Shown: positions 16,118 to 25,989, counted from the first letter of the stretch. The stretch: 64,000 nucleotides of DNA from F-183 sp964627455 (GCA_964627455.1 CAZVKC010000035.1:20200-84199), one strand, 5' to 3'. A program made the numbers and translations. The notes: generated by a model not told the origin, from the letters alone.

Positions 16118-18656
16118 CGCGGAGAACCTCCAGCGGCTTCTGTCCAAGGATGCGCGCGCTCGCCATCCATCCGGCGGCGTTGGCGAGCAGAGCGGTGGTG
16201 AGGACCGCCACCAGAAGCGGGACGAATGCGAATCCGGCATCGGCTTCCCAGACGCGCCGCAGCATGAAGGCGGAGAATCCACTGCCGAGCAATCCGCCCA
16301 TCAACCCGGCGACCGCGCCCAGCAACAGGAACTCGACCGAGAAGATGTTGGCGATCTTCTGTCGCGTCCCGCCAAGGGTCTTCAGAATCACCACCTCGCG
16401 AATGCGGCGGAAGCGCGATCCCGCAACGCTCGACGCGAGCACGATGATCCCTGCAAGAATCGCGAACACCGACAGGAAGCGGATAACAAGCGCCGCCTGA
16501 TCCACGACCTCCTGAATGATCGCAAGCGCCTCAGCGATATTGATCACAGTCACCGTCGGATACTTTTCGTACGCCATACGCTGCAGCACCGCGACCTTCG
16601 ACGCATCAACGCGCGCGCCGGCGTAGTAGATCGCGGGCATCCCCTGCAACGTTTGCGGCGTGAAGGTGAACTCGCTCATCGCGCCCATGCGGAACCCTTC
16701 CGTGCGATACAGCGCGGCAACGGTGGCGCGGAACGGCTTGCCGGTGGCTTCGAAGTCGAGCACGGACCCGGGTCCGATGTTGAGAATCTTCGCAGCGTCT
16801 TCGGCCACACCGACGTAGTGTTCCGGCGCGCCTTCCTTCCACCATTGGCCCGCGTAAACTTCGAAACCGTCAGGCTGTTTCTTTGCGAATGTCACCGACC
16901 GCGTTTGCAGAAACCGGCGTCCCCAACCTTTGAGATCGAGTTGCTGCACCGACACGCCGTTGACCTGCGTCAATCGCGCAGCGACCGCGGGCGTCACATC
17001 GAGCTTACCCTTCACCCCTGGACTTTCCGTCACAAGCTTCGTCACGCCATCCTTGAGTTCCGGCGTGATGTCGATCAGAAAGACGTTCGGCATCCCCGGC
17101 GGCGCGGAACTCACCAGTTGCCGGATGAGCTGGTTCTGCACGAGATAGATGGTAAGGATAAACGTCACGCCTACGCCAAGCGCGACGAGCACCGTCTGCG
17201 CCTGATTGCCGGGACGATAGAGGTTCGCGATGCCGTGGCGGAGAGCATTCGGCAGCACGAACGTGGTCCTGCGAAGGAACAGCCGCAGGCCTCTCAACAG
17301 CGCCCACGCGACAGCGGAGAGCACCAGCAGGCTGGCGACGAGTCCGCCGACGAAGAACGATCCGATGCGGGCGTCCGAAAGCCACGATGCGATGAGTCCA
17401 AGGCCAAGCAGGATCACGCCGCCCACTGCGATGGCGGGTTTCGCGCCCAGCCAGCGCTTCCACCATTTCACGGACGGTTCCACCATGTCGCGCCGCAGGA
17501 TCATGATCGGACGAATGGTGCGGATCCGTAGCAGCGGCACCAGCGTGAATAGCAGCGTCGAGAGAAGTCCGACACCGAGGCCCTGCATTAAAGCAGGCCA
17601 ACTCCAGGTGATGCCGGGTTCGATATTGAAGTAGCGCTTCAGCAGCACCGGAAAGACGAGTTGAATGAACACGCCGAAGAGCAGTCCGAAGAACGATCCG
17701 GCGAGCGCCAGCAGCACCGTCTGGACGAGATAAATCTGCACGATCTGGCCCGAGGTCCCGCCCATGGACTTCATGATCGCGATGCCGTCGAGTTTCTGCT
17801 GCAGGTGCGCCTGCATGGTGGTTGCGACGCCGAGTGCGCCGACGAGCAACGCGATCAGCGAGACGAGGCTGAGAAAGCGAGTCGCGCGATCAAGGCTGCG
17901 CGTGATCGTCGGGTTCGTTTCGCGGAAATCAATGACCTGTCCTTCGGGGAAGGCCGATTTCAATTCCTGCTTCACCGTCTCGACCGGCACGGTTTTGCTA
18001 TCCGGCGGAAGTTTCCAAAGAAAGCGGTTCGACGCGCGGCTGCCGATTTTGATGAGTCCGGTGCGCAGGAGTCCTTCGCGCGTCACCATCACGCGCAGGC
18101 CAAGGTTCAGGCTGCCGGACATACGATCGGGTTCCGAGAGGATGATCGTCGCGATGCGGAAGTCCTGGCCGCCGATGCGCATCGTGTCGCCGGGCTTCGC
18201 GTTCAGCCGGACGAGCACGTCTTCGGCAACGCCGACCGAATTCGCGTCGAGCGGCAGGCGTTCCGTCGGAGGATCCAGCTTCAGTTTGCCGTAATAAGGA
18301 TAGACAGCGGGATCGACGGCCTTGAGCGAGACCATCAACGGCTCGGGATGCGTCTCCGTATTCGCCATCGTCACGGTCTCGGTGATGTGCGTGTACTGCG
18401 CGCCCCGCGACTTCAGGTTTTCGAGCGTCTTCTTCTGGTTCTCATCGGGAAGTCCGAAGATGCGCACGGAAACATCCGCGGCCATGATCTGCCGGGCTTC
18501 GCGCAAGAGCGTACTGCGAAATCCATCGCTGAATCCGCGAACGCCGCTCAACGCCCCGACACCGACGGCGACCGCCAGCACGACGAAGCCGAATTTGACC
18601 GTAGAACTCCGGGTCTCGCGCCAGGCGATGCGCGAGGCTGTTTTCCAGAAACTCAT
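16110..18656 (-). CDS. FtsX/YbbP-type ABC transporter permease
   Basis: 848 aa. An N-terminal membrane segment (~23-42) is followed by a large periplasmic domain, three membrane segments (~255-380), two central ones, a second periplasmic domain and a final three-segment FtsX block (~730-835). Two FtsX repeats on one chain match YbbP-like permeases rather than MacB or LolC. Its start is 15 bp from the divergent peptidase start. No ATP-binding partner is encoded within the window next to it, which is unusual. It is translationally coupled to the NtrC-type regulator. Confidence 0.88.
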   Translation of the reverse strand: MSFWKTASRIAWRETRSSTVKFGFVVLAVAVGVGALSGVRGFSDGFRSTLLREARQIMAADVSVRIFGLPDENQKKTLENLKSRGAQYTHITETVTMANTETHPEPLMVSLKAVDPAVYPYYGKLKLDPPTERLPLDANSVGVAEDVLVRLNAKPGDTMRIGGQDFRIATIILSEPDRMSGSLNLGLRVMVTREGLLRTGLIKIGSRASNRFLWKLPPDSKTVPVETVKQELKSAFPEGQVIDFRETNPTITRSLDRATRFLSLVSLIALLVGALGVATTMQAHLQQKLDGIAIMKSMGGTSGQIVQIYLVQTVLLALAGSFFGLLFGVFIQLVFPVLLKRYFNIEPGITWSWPALMQGLGVGLLSTLLFTLVPLLRIRTIRPIMILRRDMVEPSVKWWKRWLGAKPAIAVGGVILLGLGLIASWLSDARIGSFFVGGLVASLLVLSAVAWALLRGLRLFLRRTTFVLPNALRHGIANLYRPGNQAQTVLVALGVGVTFILTIYLVQNQLIRQLVSSAPPGMPNVFLIDITPELKDGVTKLVTESPGVKGKLDVTPAVAARLTQVNGVSVQQLDLKGWGRRFLQTRSVTFAKKQPDGFEVYAGQWWKEGAPEHYVGVAEDAAKILNIGPGSVLDFEATGKPFRATVAALYRTEGFRMGAMSEFTFTPQTLQGMPAIYYAGARVDASKVAVLQRMAYEKYPTVTVINIAEALAIIQEVVDQAALVIRFLSVFAILAGIIVLASSVAGSRFRRIREVVILKTLGGTRQKIANIFSVEFLLLGAVAGLMGGLLGSGFSAFMLRRVWEADAGFAFVPLLVAVLTTALLANAAGWMASARILGQKPLEVLRDE

Positions 18657-18671
18657 CTATACTTCCAAGAT

Positions 18672-20093
18672 ATGCCACTCATCGGGCTGATCTTCCTTCT
18701 CTATGGGACGTCCACTCTGGCCCAGGAGGTTCCAGAAGTCGCGAAGCTGTTGCAGGAAGTGATTCGCCAGGACACGTCGAATCCGCCGGGCAACGAAGAT
18801 CGCGTCGCGCAGTTGCTCGCGCCAAAGTTCCGCGCACTGGGATTCGAGGTGGACATCCTGCCGACGCCCGTCGCGGGCAAGACACATTTCGTGGCGCGTT
18901 TGCGCGGCAATGGATCGAAGAAGCCCGTGCTGATCGCCGCCCACGCGGATGTGGTCGGGGTCGAGCGCGAGAAGTGGACCGTCGATCCTTTCGCCGGTGT
19001 CGTCAAGGATGGCTATGTACTCGGCCGCGGCGCCATCGACTTCAAAGGCGGACTCGCCGTCTTCGCCCAGGCCGCCATCGAGATCGCGCGCGAAAAACAC
19101 AAGCTGTCACGCGACATCATCTTCCTGTCTGAAGCCGACGAAGAGGGCGGCCTCTATCCGACGCGATATCTCGCTGAGAAGTTCTGGGACAAGATCGACT
19201 GCGAGTTCGCATTGAACGAAGGCGGCTGGATCATCAAGGATGACGACGGCAAGGTGCTCTACACCAGCATCTCGACCAACGACAAGGGATCGTTGTCGCT
19301 GACACTGACCGCTCGCGGGACTTCGACGCATTCATCGATGCCCCGCCCTGACAACGCGATCTTCACGCTGGCCCGCGCGCTCACCAAGCTCAGCGAATAC
19401 GAGTTCAAGCCGAAGCTCACCGAGTCCAACAAGAAGTTTTTCATGGCGCTGGCAGAGACTTCGAAAGAGCCGTTGAAGACGCACTTCCGGAACCTGGTCG
19501 AGAACAAGGATCCCGCGCTTGTCGCCGCCGCGGACAAGGCGATCAGTGAAAACGTACTACTGAAGGCGATCATGCGCAACACGATCGCACCGGTGCTGCT
19601 GAACGCGGGATTCCGCGGCAATGTCATTCCAGGCTCGGCCGAAGCGACCATCAACTTCCGCGTGATCCCGGGGACCACCGAAGACGAATTGATCGAGGAG
19701 ATGAAGAAGGTGATCCAGGACCCGCGCGTGGAAGTTTCGACGTCGAACTTCACGCCCTCGCGAGCGCAGATGGATCCGCAGACTCGCCGTGAGTGGCTGC
19801 GCCGTGCGCGCGGCTACGCCGATTCGCCCATGTCCGGCGAACTCTACGACGCGATCGTGCGGAACTCGCAGAAGACGTACCCGAGCGCAATCGTGACGCC
19901 GTACCTGTTCCAGGCCGGCACCGATGCATACGCGTGGCGTTCGAAAGGGATCCCTGTTTACGGCATCTATCCGTACCCGATCACCGCGCAGGATCTGACG
20001 CGCATGCACGGCAACGACGAGCGGGTTCCCATCGACTCTCTGGTTTCAGGCGTGAAGCTCGTGAAAGGAATCCTGCTCGACGTCGCGAAGTGA
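18672..20093 (+). CDS. secreted M20/M25/M40-family metallopeptidase
   Basis: 473 aa from the ATG at 18672; the longer upstream frame is antisense to the permease. A short signal peptide (PLIGLIFLLYGTSTLAQ) points to export. Zinc ligands and catalytic residues follow M20 order: H91-A-D93 (AAHADVVG), D123 (GRGAIDFKGG), E157-E158 (SEADEEGG), and a late His in LTRMHGNDERV. The dimerisation insert (~200-340) is present. M20 enzymes hydrolyse dipeptides, acyl amino acids or related amides; the substrate is not predictable. Confidence 0.92.
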   Translation: MPLIGLIFLLYGTSTLAQEVPEVAKLLQEVIRQDTSNPPGNEDRVAQLLAPKFRALGFEVDILPTPVAGKTHFVARLRGNGSKKPVLIAAHADVVGVEREKWTVDPFAGVVKDGYVLGRGAIDFKGGLAVFAQAAIEIAREKHKLSRDIIFLSEADEEGGLYPTRYLAEKFWDKIDCEFALNEGGWIIKDDDGKVLYTSISTNDKGSLSLTLTARGTSTHSSMPRPDNAIFTLARALTKLSEYEFKPKLTESNKKFFMALAETSKEPLKTHFRNLVENKDPALVAAADKAISENVLLKAIMRNTIAPVLLNAGFRGNVIPGSAEATINFRVIPGTTEDELIEEMKKVIQDPRVEVSTSNFTPSRAQMDPQTRREWLRRARGYADSPMSGELYDAIVRNSQKTYPSAIVTPYLFQAGTDAYAWRSKGIPVYGIYPYPITAQDLTRMHGNDERVPIDSLVSGVKLVKGILLDVAK

Positions 20094-20145
20094 GAGCCTT
20101 TGGCACAGCCGGCGGAACCTCGTGGTACTTGTCTTTGAAGAAAAC

Positions 20146-21444
20146 ATGTTCAACATCCGCACTCTGCCTTGCTTAGCGGCGACGATAATGGCTGGCGCTG
20201 CGCTTGCCGCGCCGCAACCGACCTTTCACAGAGACGTTCTGCCGATCCTGCAGGCGCGCTGCCAGGGATGCCACCGTCCCGGCGAGGCTGCGCCATTTTC
20301 TTTGTTGACGTACAAAGACGCGCGCCCCTGGGCCAAAGCAATCAAGCAATCCGTCGCCACAGCAAAGATGCCGCCATGGAATGCGGATCCCGCGGTCGGC
20401 AAATGGAAGAACGATCGCCGGCTCAGCGACGCCGAGAAACAGGTCCTGACCGCTTGGGCGGAGACGGGCGCGGCGGAAGGCAAAGCCAAGGATGCGCCTC
20501 CGCCAGTCGCGTTCACCGAAGGCTGGCAGATCGGGAAACCCGACTCTGTGCTCGAAATGGCGCAAGCGTACGAAGTCCCCGCGACAGGCATCGTGGACTA
20601 CCAGTGGATCCTGATCCCCGGCTTCAAAGAAGACAAGTGGATCCAGTCGTTCGAGGTTCGCCCGGGCGAGCGCTCGGTGGTCCATCATGTCGCGGCATTC
20701 CTGCGGCGTCCTGGATCGAAGTGGCTCGCGGACCTGAAGCCCGGCGTTCCTTCGCCCAAAGCCGCGGGCGCATCGGAAGCAGGCGGATCCGACGGCATCA
20801 TTGCGGAATACGTCCCTGGCGTGCCGCCGGTCGTGCTGCCGGAAGGCTACGCGTTTCACCTGCCGGCCGGAACCGACATCATGCTGCAGGTCCACTACAC
20901 GCCCAATGGCAAGGCGGTTCGCGATGTATCGAAGGTCGGCATCGTGTTTGCGAAAGAGAAGCCGCGCTATCGCGTGATCACAACGGCGATGGCGTCGCTG
21001 TCGCTGCGCATTCCTCCTCATGAAGCAAATTACAAGGCGCGCGCGGCGACGACGTTTCAGACCGAAGTCGAAGTGCTCGGCATCAATCCGCACATGCACC
21101 TGCGCGGCAAGAGTGCGGAGATCCGCGCGCTGTTTCCCGACGGGCGGAGCGAGGACATCTTGCGCGTTCCGAAGTACGACTTCAACTGGCAGTTGACCTA
21201 TGAGCCGGCGTCGCCGTGGAAGTGGCCCGCGGGCACGAGGCTCGAAGCCGTGTCGACTTACGACAACTCGGCGAACAATCCCGCGAACCCGGATCCCACA
21301 AAGGAAGTCCGCTGGGGCGATCAGACGTACGACGAGATGATGGCGGTGTATATGCACCTCGCGCTGCCGGTGGATCAGGATCCCCGGTCCATCTATCGCC
21401 GCCCGGCGCCGCCTGCGGCGTACCCGCCGAAACCTGTAGACTGA
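20146..21444 (+). CDS. cytochrome-like plus copper type II ascorbate-dependent monooxygenase-like protein
   Basis: 432 aa from the ATG at 20146, with signal peptide (LAATIMAGAALAA). An N-terminal segment has one CxxCH (C39-Q-G-C42-H43) in the pattern FHRDVLPILQARCQGCH, then a long domain resembling the peptidylglycine monooxygenase fold: paired histidines (SVVHHVAAF), QVHYTPNG, the copper ligands NPHMHLRGK, and a Met-rich DEMMAVYMH. Such proteins are frequent in Acidobacteria and Planctomycetes but their substrate is unknown. It is followed 5 bp later by the flavin oxidase gene, suggesting one redox operon. Confidence 0.8.
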   Translation: MFNIRTLPCLAATIMAGAALAAPQPTFHRDVLPILQARCQGCHRPGEAAPFSLLTYKDARPWAKAIKQSVATAKMPPWNADPAVGKWKNDRRLSDAEKQVLTAWAETGAAEGKAKDAPPPVAFTEGWQIGKPDSVLEMAQAYEVPATGIVDYQWILIPGFKEDKWIQSFEVRPGERSVVHHVAAFLRRPGSKWLADLKPGVPSPKAAGASEAGGSDGIIAEYVPGVPPVVLPEGYAFHLPAGTDIMLQVHYTPNGKAVRDVSKVGIVFAKEKPRYRVITTAMASLSLRIPPHEANYKARAATTFQTEVEVLGINPHMHLRGKSAEIRALFPDGRSEDILRVPKYDFNWQLTYEPASPWKWPAGTRLEAVSTYDNSANNPANPDPTKEVRWGDQTYDEMMAVYMHLALPVDQDPRSIYRRPAPPAAYPPKPVD

Positions 21445-21449
21445 CGGGG

Positions 21450-22775
21450 ATGCTTCTGACCAAGCGCACCCTTCTGAAAATGATCCCCGCGGCAGCGACC
21501 GCGTGGAAAGCCATGGCTGCCGAAAAACTCTCGAATTGGGCCGGAAATTTCGAATTCAGCACGACGCGCGTGACGGAAGCGAAGTCGCTCGACGACATTC
21601 GCGCATTCGCGCGCAACACGGCGAAGTTCAAGACGCTGGGGACCCGGCATTGCTTCAACCGCATCGCCGACAGCACCGATCAACTGCTGTCGACGAAGGC
21701 GCTGGACAAGGTGGTGTCGCTCGACGCAGCCGCAAAAACGGTGACGGTCGAGGCGGGGATCCGCTACGGACAACTGGGTCCATACCTGCATCAGAAGGGC
21801 TTCGCGCTGCACAATCTCGCGTCACTGCCGCACATTTCGGTCGCGGGATCGATCACGACGGCAACGCACGGATCCGGCGAAAAGAACGGCAACCTTTCGA
21901 CCGCCGTTTCGGGACTCGAGTTCGTCACCGCACAAGGCGACATCGTCCGGCTCTCACGACAAAAGGACGGCGAAACGTTTCGGGGGGCTGTCGTGGGTCT
22001 TGGCGCGATCGGCGTCATCACGAAGGTCACGCTCGATATCCAACCCGCGTTTCAGGTCCGGCAGTATGTGTACGAAAACCTGCCGCTCGCGCAGATGAAG
22101 GATCACTTCGATGAGATTCAAGCAGCCGGATACAGCGTGTCGCTGTTCACCGACTGGCAGAAGAAGCGAATCAACGAAGTGTGGGTGAAGGCGCGCGATG
22201 GATCCGCATTCAAAGCCCCCAAAGAGTGGTTCGGCGCACGGCTGGCGTCGAAGAACCTCCATCCGATTGCGGAACTGTCCGCGGAGAATTGCACGGATCA
22301 GATGGGGGTCCCCGGACCCTGGTACGATCGCCTGCCGCACTTCAAAATGGGCTTCACGCCGAGCGCCGGCAAGGAACTGCAATCCGAGTATTTCGTACCG
22401 CGCAAGAATGCCGTCGACGCAATCCTCGCGGTCGAAAAACTCGGCGCGGAAATCTTCCCGCACCTGATGATCACCGAGATCCGCACGATTGCCGCCGACG
22501 ATCTGTGGATGAGCCCGGCGTACAAGCAGCCCGCCGTCGCGATCCACTTCACCTGGAAGCAGGACTGGGCGAACGTGAGCAAACTGCTGCCGAAGATCGA
22601 AGCCGCGCTGTCCCCGTACGGCGCGCGTCCGCACTGGGGAAAACTGTTTTCGATCGCGCCGGCGACGCTGCGATCGCGTTACGAGAAGCATGCGGCATTC
22701 GTGCAACTGTGCCGGCAGTGGGATCCCAAAGGCAAGTTCCACAACGAATTCCTCACGCGCAACATTTTCGGGTGA
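21450..22775 (+). CDS. FAD-dependent alditol/aldonolactone oxidase-like flavoprotein
   Basis: 441 aa; the ATG at 21450 lies 5 bp after the preceding stop. H67 in LGTRHCFNRIADS matches the histidine that carries covalent 8-alpha FAD in alditol oxidases. SVAGSITTATHGSG is the FAD-diphosphate region, and the late ARPHWGKLF matches the HWGK active-site motif. It probably oxidises a polyol or sugar lactone with oxygen or another acceptor. The N-terminus (TKRTLLKMIPAAATAW) looks like an export signal, perhaps a Tat variant with KR in place of RR, so the enzyme may be periplasmic. Confidence 0.86.
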   Translation: MLLTKRTLLKMIPAAATAWKAMAAEKLSNWAGNFEFSTTRVTEAKSLDDIRAFARNTAKFKTLGTRHCFNRIADSTDQLLSTKALDKVVSLDAAAKTVTVEAGIRYGQLGPYLHQKGFALHNLASLPHISVAGSITTATHGSGEKNGNLSTAVSGLEFVTAQGDIVRLSRQKDGETFRGAVVGLGAIGVITKVTLDIQPAFQVRQYVYENLPLAQMKDHFDEIQAAGYSVSLFTDWQKKRINEVWVKARDGSAFKAPKEWFGARLASKNLHPIAELSAENCTDQMGVPGPWYDRLPHFKMGFTPSAGKELQSEYFVPRKNAVDAILAVEKLGAEIFPHLMITEIRTIAADDLWMSPAYKQPAVAIHFTWKQDWANVSKLLPKIEAALSPYGARPHWGKLFSIAPATLRSRYEKHAAFVQLCRQWDPKGKFHNEFLTRNIFG

Positions 22776-22797
22776 TTGTTCTGATAGCTTGAACTAC

Positions 22798-24090
22798 ATG
22801 CGATCGGTATTGTTGTTGGCCTGCCTGTGCGTGTTTGTTGCGCCGGCGCAGGTCCTGCTGCGCGATTCGACGTTTACAGATGGATGGTCGACCTGGAGCC
22901 ACCGCGCGGAAACGATGCCGCGGACGTGGGTCGACGCGAAAGTCGGCGGCGGTTCGCTGGCGATCAGCGGAGGATCGAATGTCGCGGCGTATGGCGGCTG
23001 GCGCAAGCTGGTGTCCGGCGTACGAGCGGGCGAGGCGATCCAGTTTCGAGCGTCCTATCGAGCGGAAGCCGTGAGCGCGGAAAACTGGCAGGTGGTCGCG
23101 AGGCTTGACTGGCAGAACGCCGCAGGCAAGCGCGTCAGCGAACCCGACTACATCCCGTGGACCCGCCATGCGGTCAACGGCTGGAACGAGGTCAAGGGAG
23201 AAGTTCTGGCGCCGGAGGGCGCGACGGCCGTATACGTCGAACTGTACCTCGCGAACTCGCCCCAAGGAACAGTCTGGTGGGACGACGTCGCGCTCGAACG
23301 CGTGACCGCGCGTCCTGCGCAGGTGAAGGTCGCGTCGGTGAACCTGCGGCCGCGCAATACGTCGGGATCCGCCGAGAGTGTCGCACAGTTCGTCAAGGCG
23401 ATCGAACAGTCCGTACCAAAGGATGCCGGCGTGATCCTGCTGCCGGAAGGCATCACCGTGGTGGGCACGACGAAGTCCTACGTCGAGGTCGCGGAACCTG
23501 TGCCTGGCGGCCCGACCACCAAAGCGCTCGGCGAGGTCGCGAAGGCGCGCAACGCGTATATCGTCGCGGGGATCTACGAACGCGAAGGCAACGCGGTGTA
23601 CAACACGGCCGTGTTGATCGACCGCAAAGGCGAGGTCGCGGGCAAGTATCGCAAGGTCTACCTGCCGCGCGAAGAAATGGAGCGTGGACTCACGCCCGGC
23701 TCGCACTTCCCCGTCTTCGAAACGGATTTCGGAACCGTGGGCCTCATGATCTGCTACGACGTCTTCTTCGCGGAACCGGCGCGCGCATTGGCAAACCAGG
23801 GCGCATCGATGATCCTGATGCCGATCTGGGGCGGCGACGAATCGCTCGCGAAGGCGCGTGCTATCGAAACCGGCACATTCCTCATCGCAAGCGGCTACGA
23901 TCATCCAACCTACATCATGGACCCGTACGGGGAGCGGCTTTCGCAGGCGCGTGAACAGGGATCCGCGGCAGTCGCCACGATCGATCTCAGTAAGCACTAC
24001 CGCTGGCAATGGTTGGGTGAAATGAGAACCCGGCGCATGCGGGAACTGCGTATGGATGTCGCAGTCCCGGCGCCGGGTGTCGTTCGCTGA
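22798..24090 (+). CDS. secreted carbon-nitrogen hydrolase with N-terminal carbohydrate-binding-like domain
   Basis: 430 aa from the ATG at 22798, which begins a signal peptide (LLLACLCVFVAPAQ). Residues ~22-175 look like a jelly-roll carbohydrate-binding module (DSTFTDGWSTWSHRA, WWDDVALERV). Residues ~180-430 are a nitrilase-family hydrolase with the full triad: E217 (LLPEGI), K286 (KYRKVYLP), C319 (LMICYDVFF). The combination suggests an exported amidase acting near the cell surface or on a glycan-linked amide. It ends 9 bp before the convergent Mtr-like operon. Confidence 0.88.
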   Translation: MRSVLLLACLCVFVAPAQVLLRDSTFTDGWSTWSHRAETMPRTWVDAKVGGGSLAISGGSNVAAYGGWRKLVSGVRAGEAIQFRASYRAEAVSAENWQVVARLDWQNAAGKRVSEPDYIPWTRHAVNGWNEVKGEVLAPEGATAVYVELYLANSPQGTVWWDDVALERVTARPAQVKVASVNLRPRNTSGSAESVAQFVKAIEQSVPKDAGVILLPEGITVVGTTKSYVEVAEPVPGGPTTKALGEVAKARNAYIVAGIYEREGNAVYNTAVLIDRKGEVAGKYRKVYLPREEMERGLTPGSHFPVFETDFGTVGLMICYDVFFAEPARALANQGASMILMPIWGGDESLAKARAIETGTFLIASGYDHPTYIMDPYGERLSQAREQGSAAVATIDLSKHYRWQWLGEMRTRRMRELRMDVAVPAPGVVR

Positions 24091-24099
24091 GAAAAACTA

Positions 24100-25989
24100 C
24101 TACCGGGTGAACTTCAATCCAATCGTCAACTGGTGCGAGCGGAACGCCTCGTACCGGTAGAACGGCTGGCCGTAGCCCCAATACCGCCATTCCCCGAATG
24201 CGGAAACCATCTTGTGCATTGGCACGTAGACGCGAGCTTCCGGTTGCGGGAACTTGCTGGGACGGCTACCTGACGTCTGCACGTAGGATCCGCCGGCCAT
24301 CAACCGCACCTGCTTGGGACCTTTGAAGTCCACCAGCAACGTACCCGTGTGGGCGTTGTCGCGATAGCGTGAGATCTCGGTCTGCAGCAGCGACGGCAGG
24401 AAGTACGGGATCGTCGAACGGATCTGGCTGTTGGTGTAATCCGCGATCACCATCGCCTTGTCGCCCTTGGGGGTCCACAGCAGCGACAACCCATTCTGCA
24501 TGCTGCGGAAATCCAGTTGGACGATCTGGTTCTGGTTGTCGAGAACGACCGTGTTCCAGCTCATCTGCAGGTTCGGATTGATTCGGTAGCGCGCGCGCAG
24601 CGTGCCTTTCGAATAGTCGTTGAGCGACGTCCGGAAGTACACGCGATTCGCGTCGCCCTTCTCGTAATCCGCATTCAACCACAGCCCACCCATGTTTCGG
24701 ATCATGAAACCAGCCAGGAACGTATTCTGGGCCAGTTGCGGATCCTTGGTGGTCGGGATGGTGGTCAGCGGACTACGCAGGGTTGCGTCGCCCCAGGTGT
24801 AGCGGTGTCCGGCGCGGACCGTCATCTTCGACGTCAGGTCGAACAGCGCTTCGGTCTGTTCCCGGTTGTAGGTGAACTCCAACCGGTCCGTAAACGAAGC
24901 ACTGCGGGACGGCGTAATCAGGTCGGACAACGCCAATGCGCCGGCCGTGTGATAACGGTCGGTCCACAACGAGTGCAGGATCCGCAGACGCTTGAACGGC
25001 GCGAGGGTTACGGTATAAATCCCCGACGAACGCGGCATCGACGCCTGGCCTGCCAACGCTTCGCTCTGCGTGGTGAGGAAGGCCGTCGATCCGGGCACGA
25101 GGAACAATCCGTTGCCCTTCTGCGTGAGCGTTGCGTCGATCTCCGGCTTGACGTACAGGAACTGCCCCGTGACATCCAACCAGTTCGTGATCGATCCACT
25201 GGCCGACGCTGACGTGAACATGCTGTTGCCGGTCACCCGGTACAACTGGCTGCCGTCGGTCAGCACCAGCCTGCGGTCGAAAACCGGCGTCGACCGGGTT
25301 CCGAAGCTAGGCCCATTCAACGAAGAGAGTTGGTCCTCGTCGTACTGCGTGCCGCCCTGCTCGATCGAGAAGTGGTACCGCTGCTTCTCGTAACGAACGC
25401 CGCCACGAAAGCGGTTGGTCGCATCGCGAGTGTCGTTGTACAGCGGATACTCGTTGCTGCTTCCAGAAACCCAGTTCGTGATGCCTGTGCCGTAGCCGCG
25501 GTCACGCGAGAAAGCGAAGTACGGCGTGAGCGCCTTGCCCGGACGCAGGCGGATCATCGCCTCCATCCAGTTCCGGTTCACGTCGTAGGCGCGCTGCGGC
25601 AACAACACGCCGCGGTCAAGCAGCGCGTTGCCGAACGATGGCAGGAAATTGTAATAGAGGAACGCGCGCGACTGGAAGGTCGCTTCGTACATTCCTTCGC
25701 GAAACGCCGAGATCCTGGCCGTATGGAACGGATCGCCGAGGCCGGATCCGCTGATGGTCAAACGCGTCTTGCCTTCATAGGTGAAGTTCGCGTTCAACAG
25801 TCGCGGACCTTCGCCGAGGTTCACCAGCGAACGATACGTATTGAAGTTCCCCTTGTTCAGAGGGATCGCGCGGTAGCCGACCTCACCTTCGAACGAATAC
25901 GGGACCTCAGGCTTCGTGGCGGGTTTCTCTTCGTCCGCAGCCGCCACGAACAACAATGCCGGACTCAACAACAGAAGCAGTGTGGTCAT
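24100..25989 (-). CDS. putative outer-membrane barrel (MtrB/PioB-like) of an electron conduit
   Basis: 629 aa. A signal peptide (LLLLLSPALLFVAAA) is followed by a long run of alternating hydrophobic/polar segments with many Tyr, Phe, Trp and Arg, ending HQLTIGLKFTR, as in large barrels. No heme motif and no N-terminal CxxC like that of Shewanella MtrB. In MtrCAB systems the MtrB barrel holds the periplasmic decaheme protein inside the outer membrane and contacts the outer decaheme protein. Assignment rests mainly on gene order: it overlaps the DmsE gene by 4 bp and is the last gene of the operon. Confidence 0.68.
   Translation of the reverse strand: MTTLLLLLSPALLFVAAADEEKPATKPEVPYSFEGEVGYRAIPLNKGNFNTYRSLVNLGEGPRLLNANFTYEGKTRLTISGSGLGDPFHTARISAFREGMYEATFQSRAFLYYNFLPSFGNALLDRGVLLPQRAYDVNRNWMEAMIRLRPGKALTPYFAFSRDRGYGTGITNWVSGSSNEYPLYNDTRDATNRFRGGVRYEKQRYHFSIEQGGTQYDEDQLSSLNGPSFGTRSTPVFDRRLVLTDGSQLYRVTGNSMFTSASASGSITNWLDVTGQFLYVKPEIDATLTQKGNGLFLVPGSTAFLTTQSEALAGQASMPRSSGIYTVTLAPFKRLRILHSLWTDRYHTAGALALSDLITPSRSASFTDRLEFTYNREQTEALFDLTSKMTVRAGHRYTWGDATLRSPLTTIPTTKDPQLAQNTFLAGFMIRNMGGLWLNADYEKGDANRVYFRTSLNDYSKGTLRARYRINPNLQMSWNTVVLDNQNQIVQLDFRSMQNGLSLLWTPKGDKAMVIADYTNSQIRSTIPYFLPSLLQTEISRYRDNAHTGTLLVDFKGPKQVRLMAGGSYVQTSGSRPSKFPQPEARVYVPMHKMVSAFGEWRYWGYGQPFYRYEAFRSHQLTIGLKFTR

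Noticed and set aside
15816..17531. 571-aa plus-strand frame
   Set aside because: Antisense of the FtsX-type permease and regulator; no motif or start signal.
20152..20280. Single CxxCH at the start of the monooxygenase-like protein read as a separate cytochrome c
   Set aside because: It is continuous with the copper-enzyme-like domain in one frame; heme binding there remains possible but not as a separate gene.
20173..21357. 394-aa minus-strand frame
   Set aside because: Arginine-rich shadow of the monooxygenase-like gene on the other strand.
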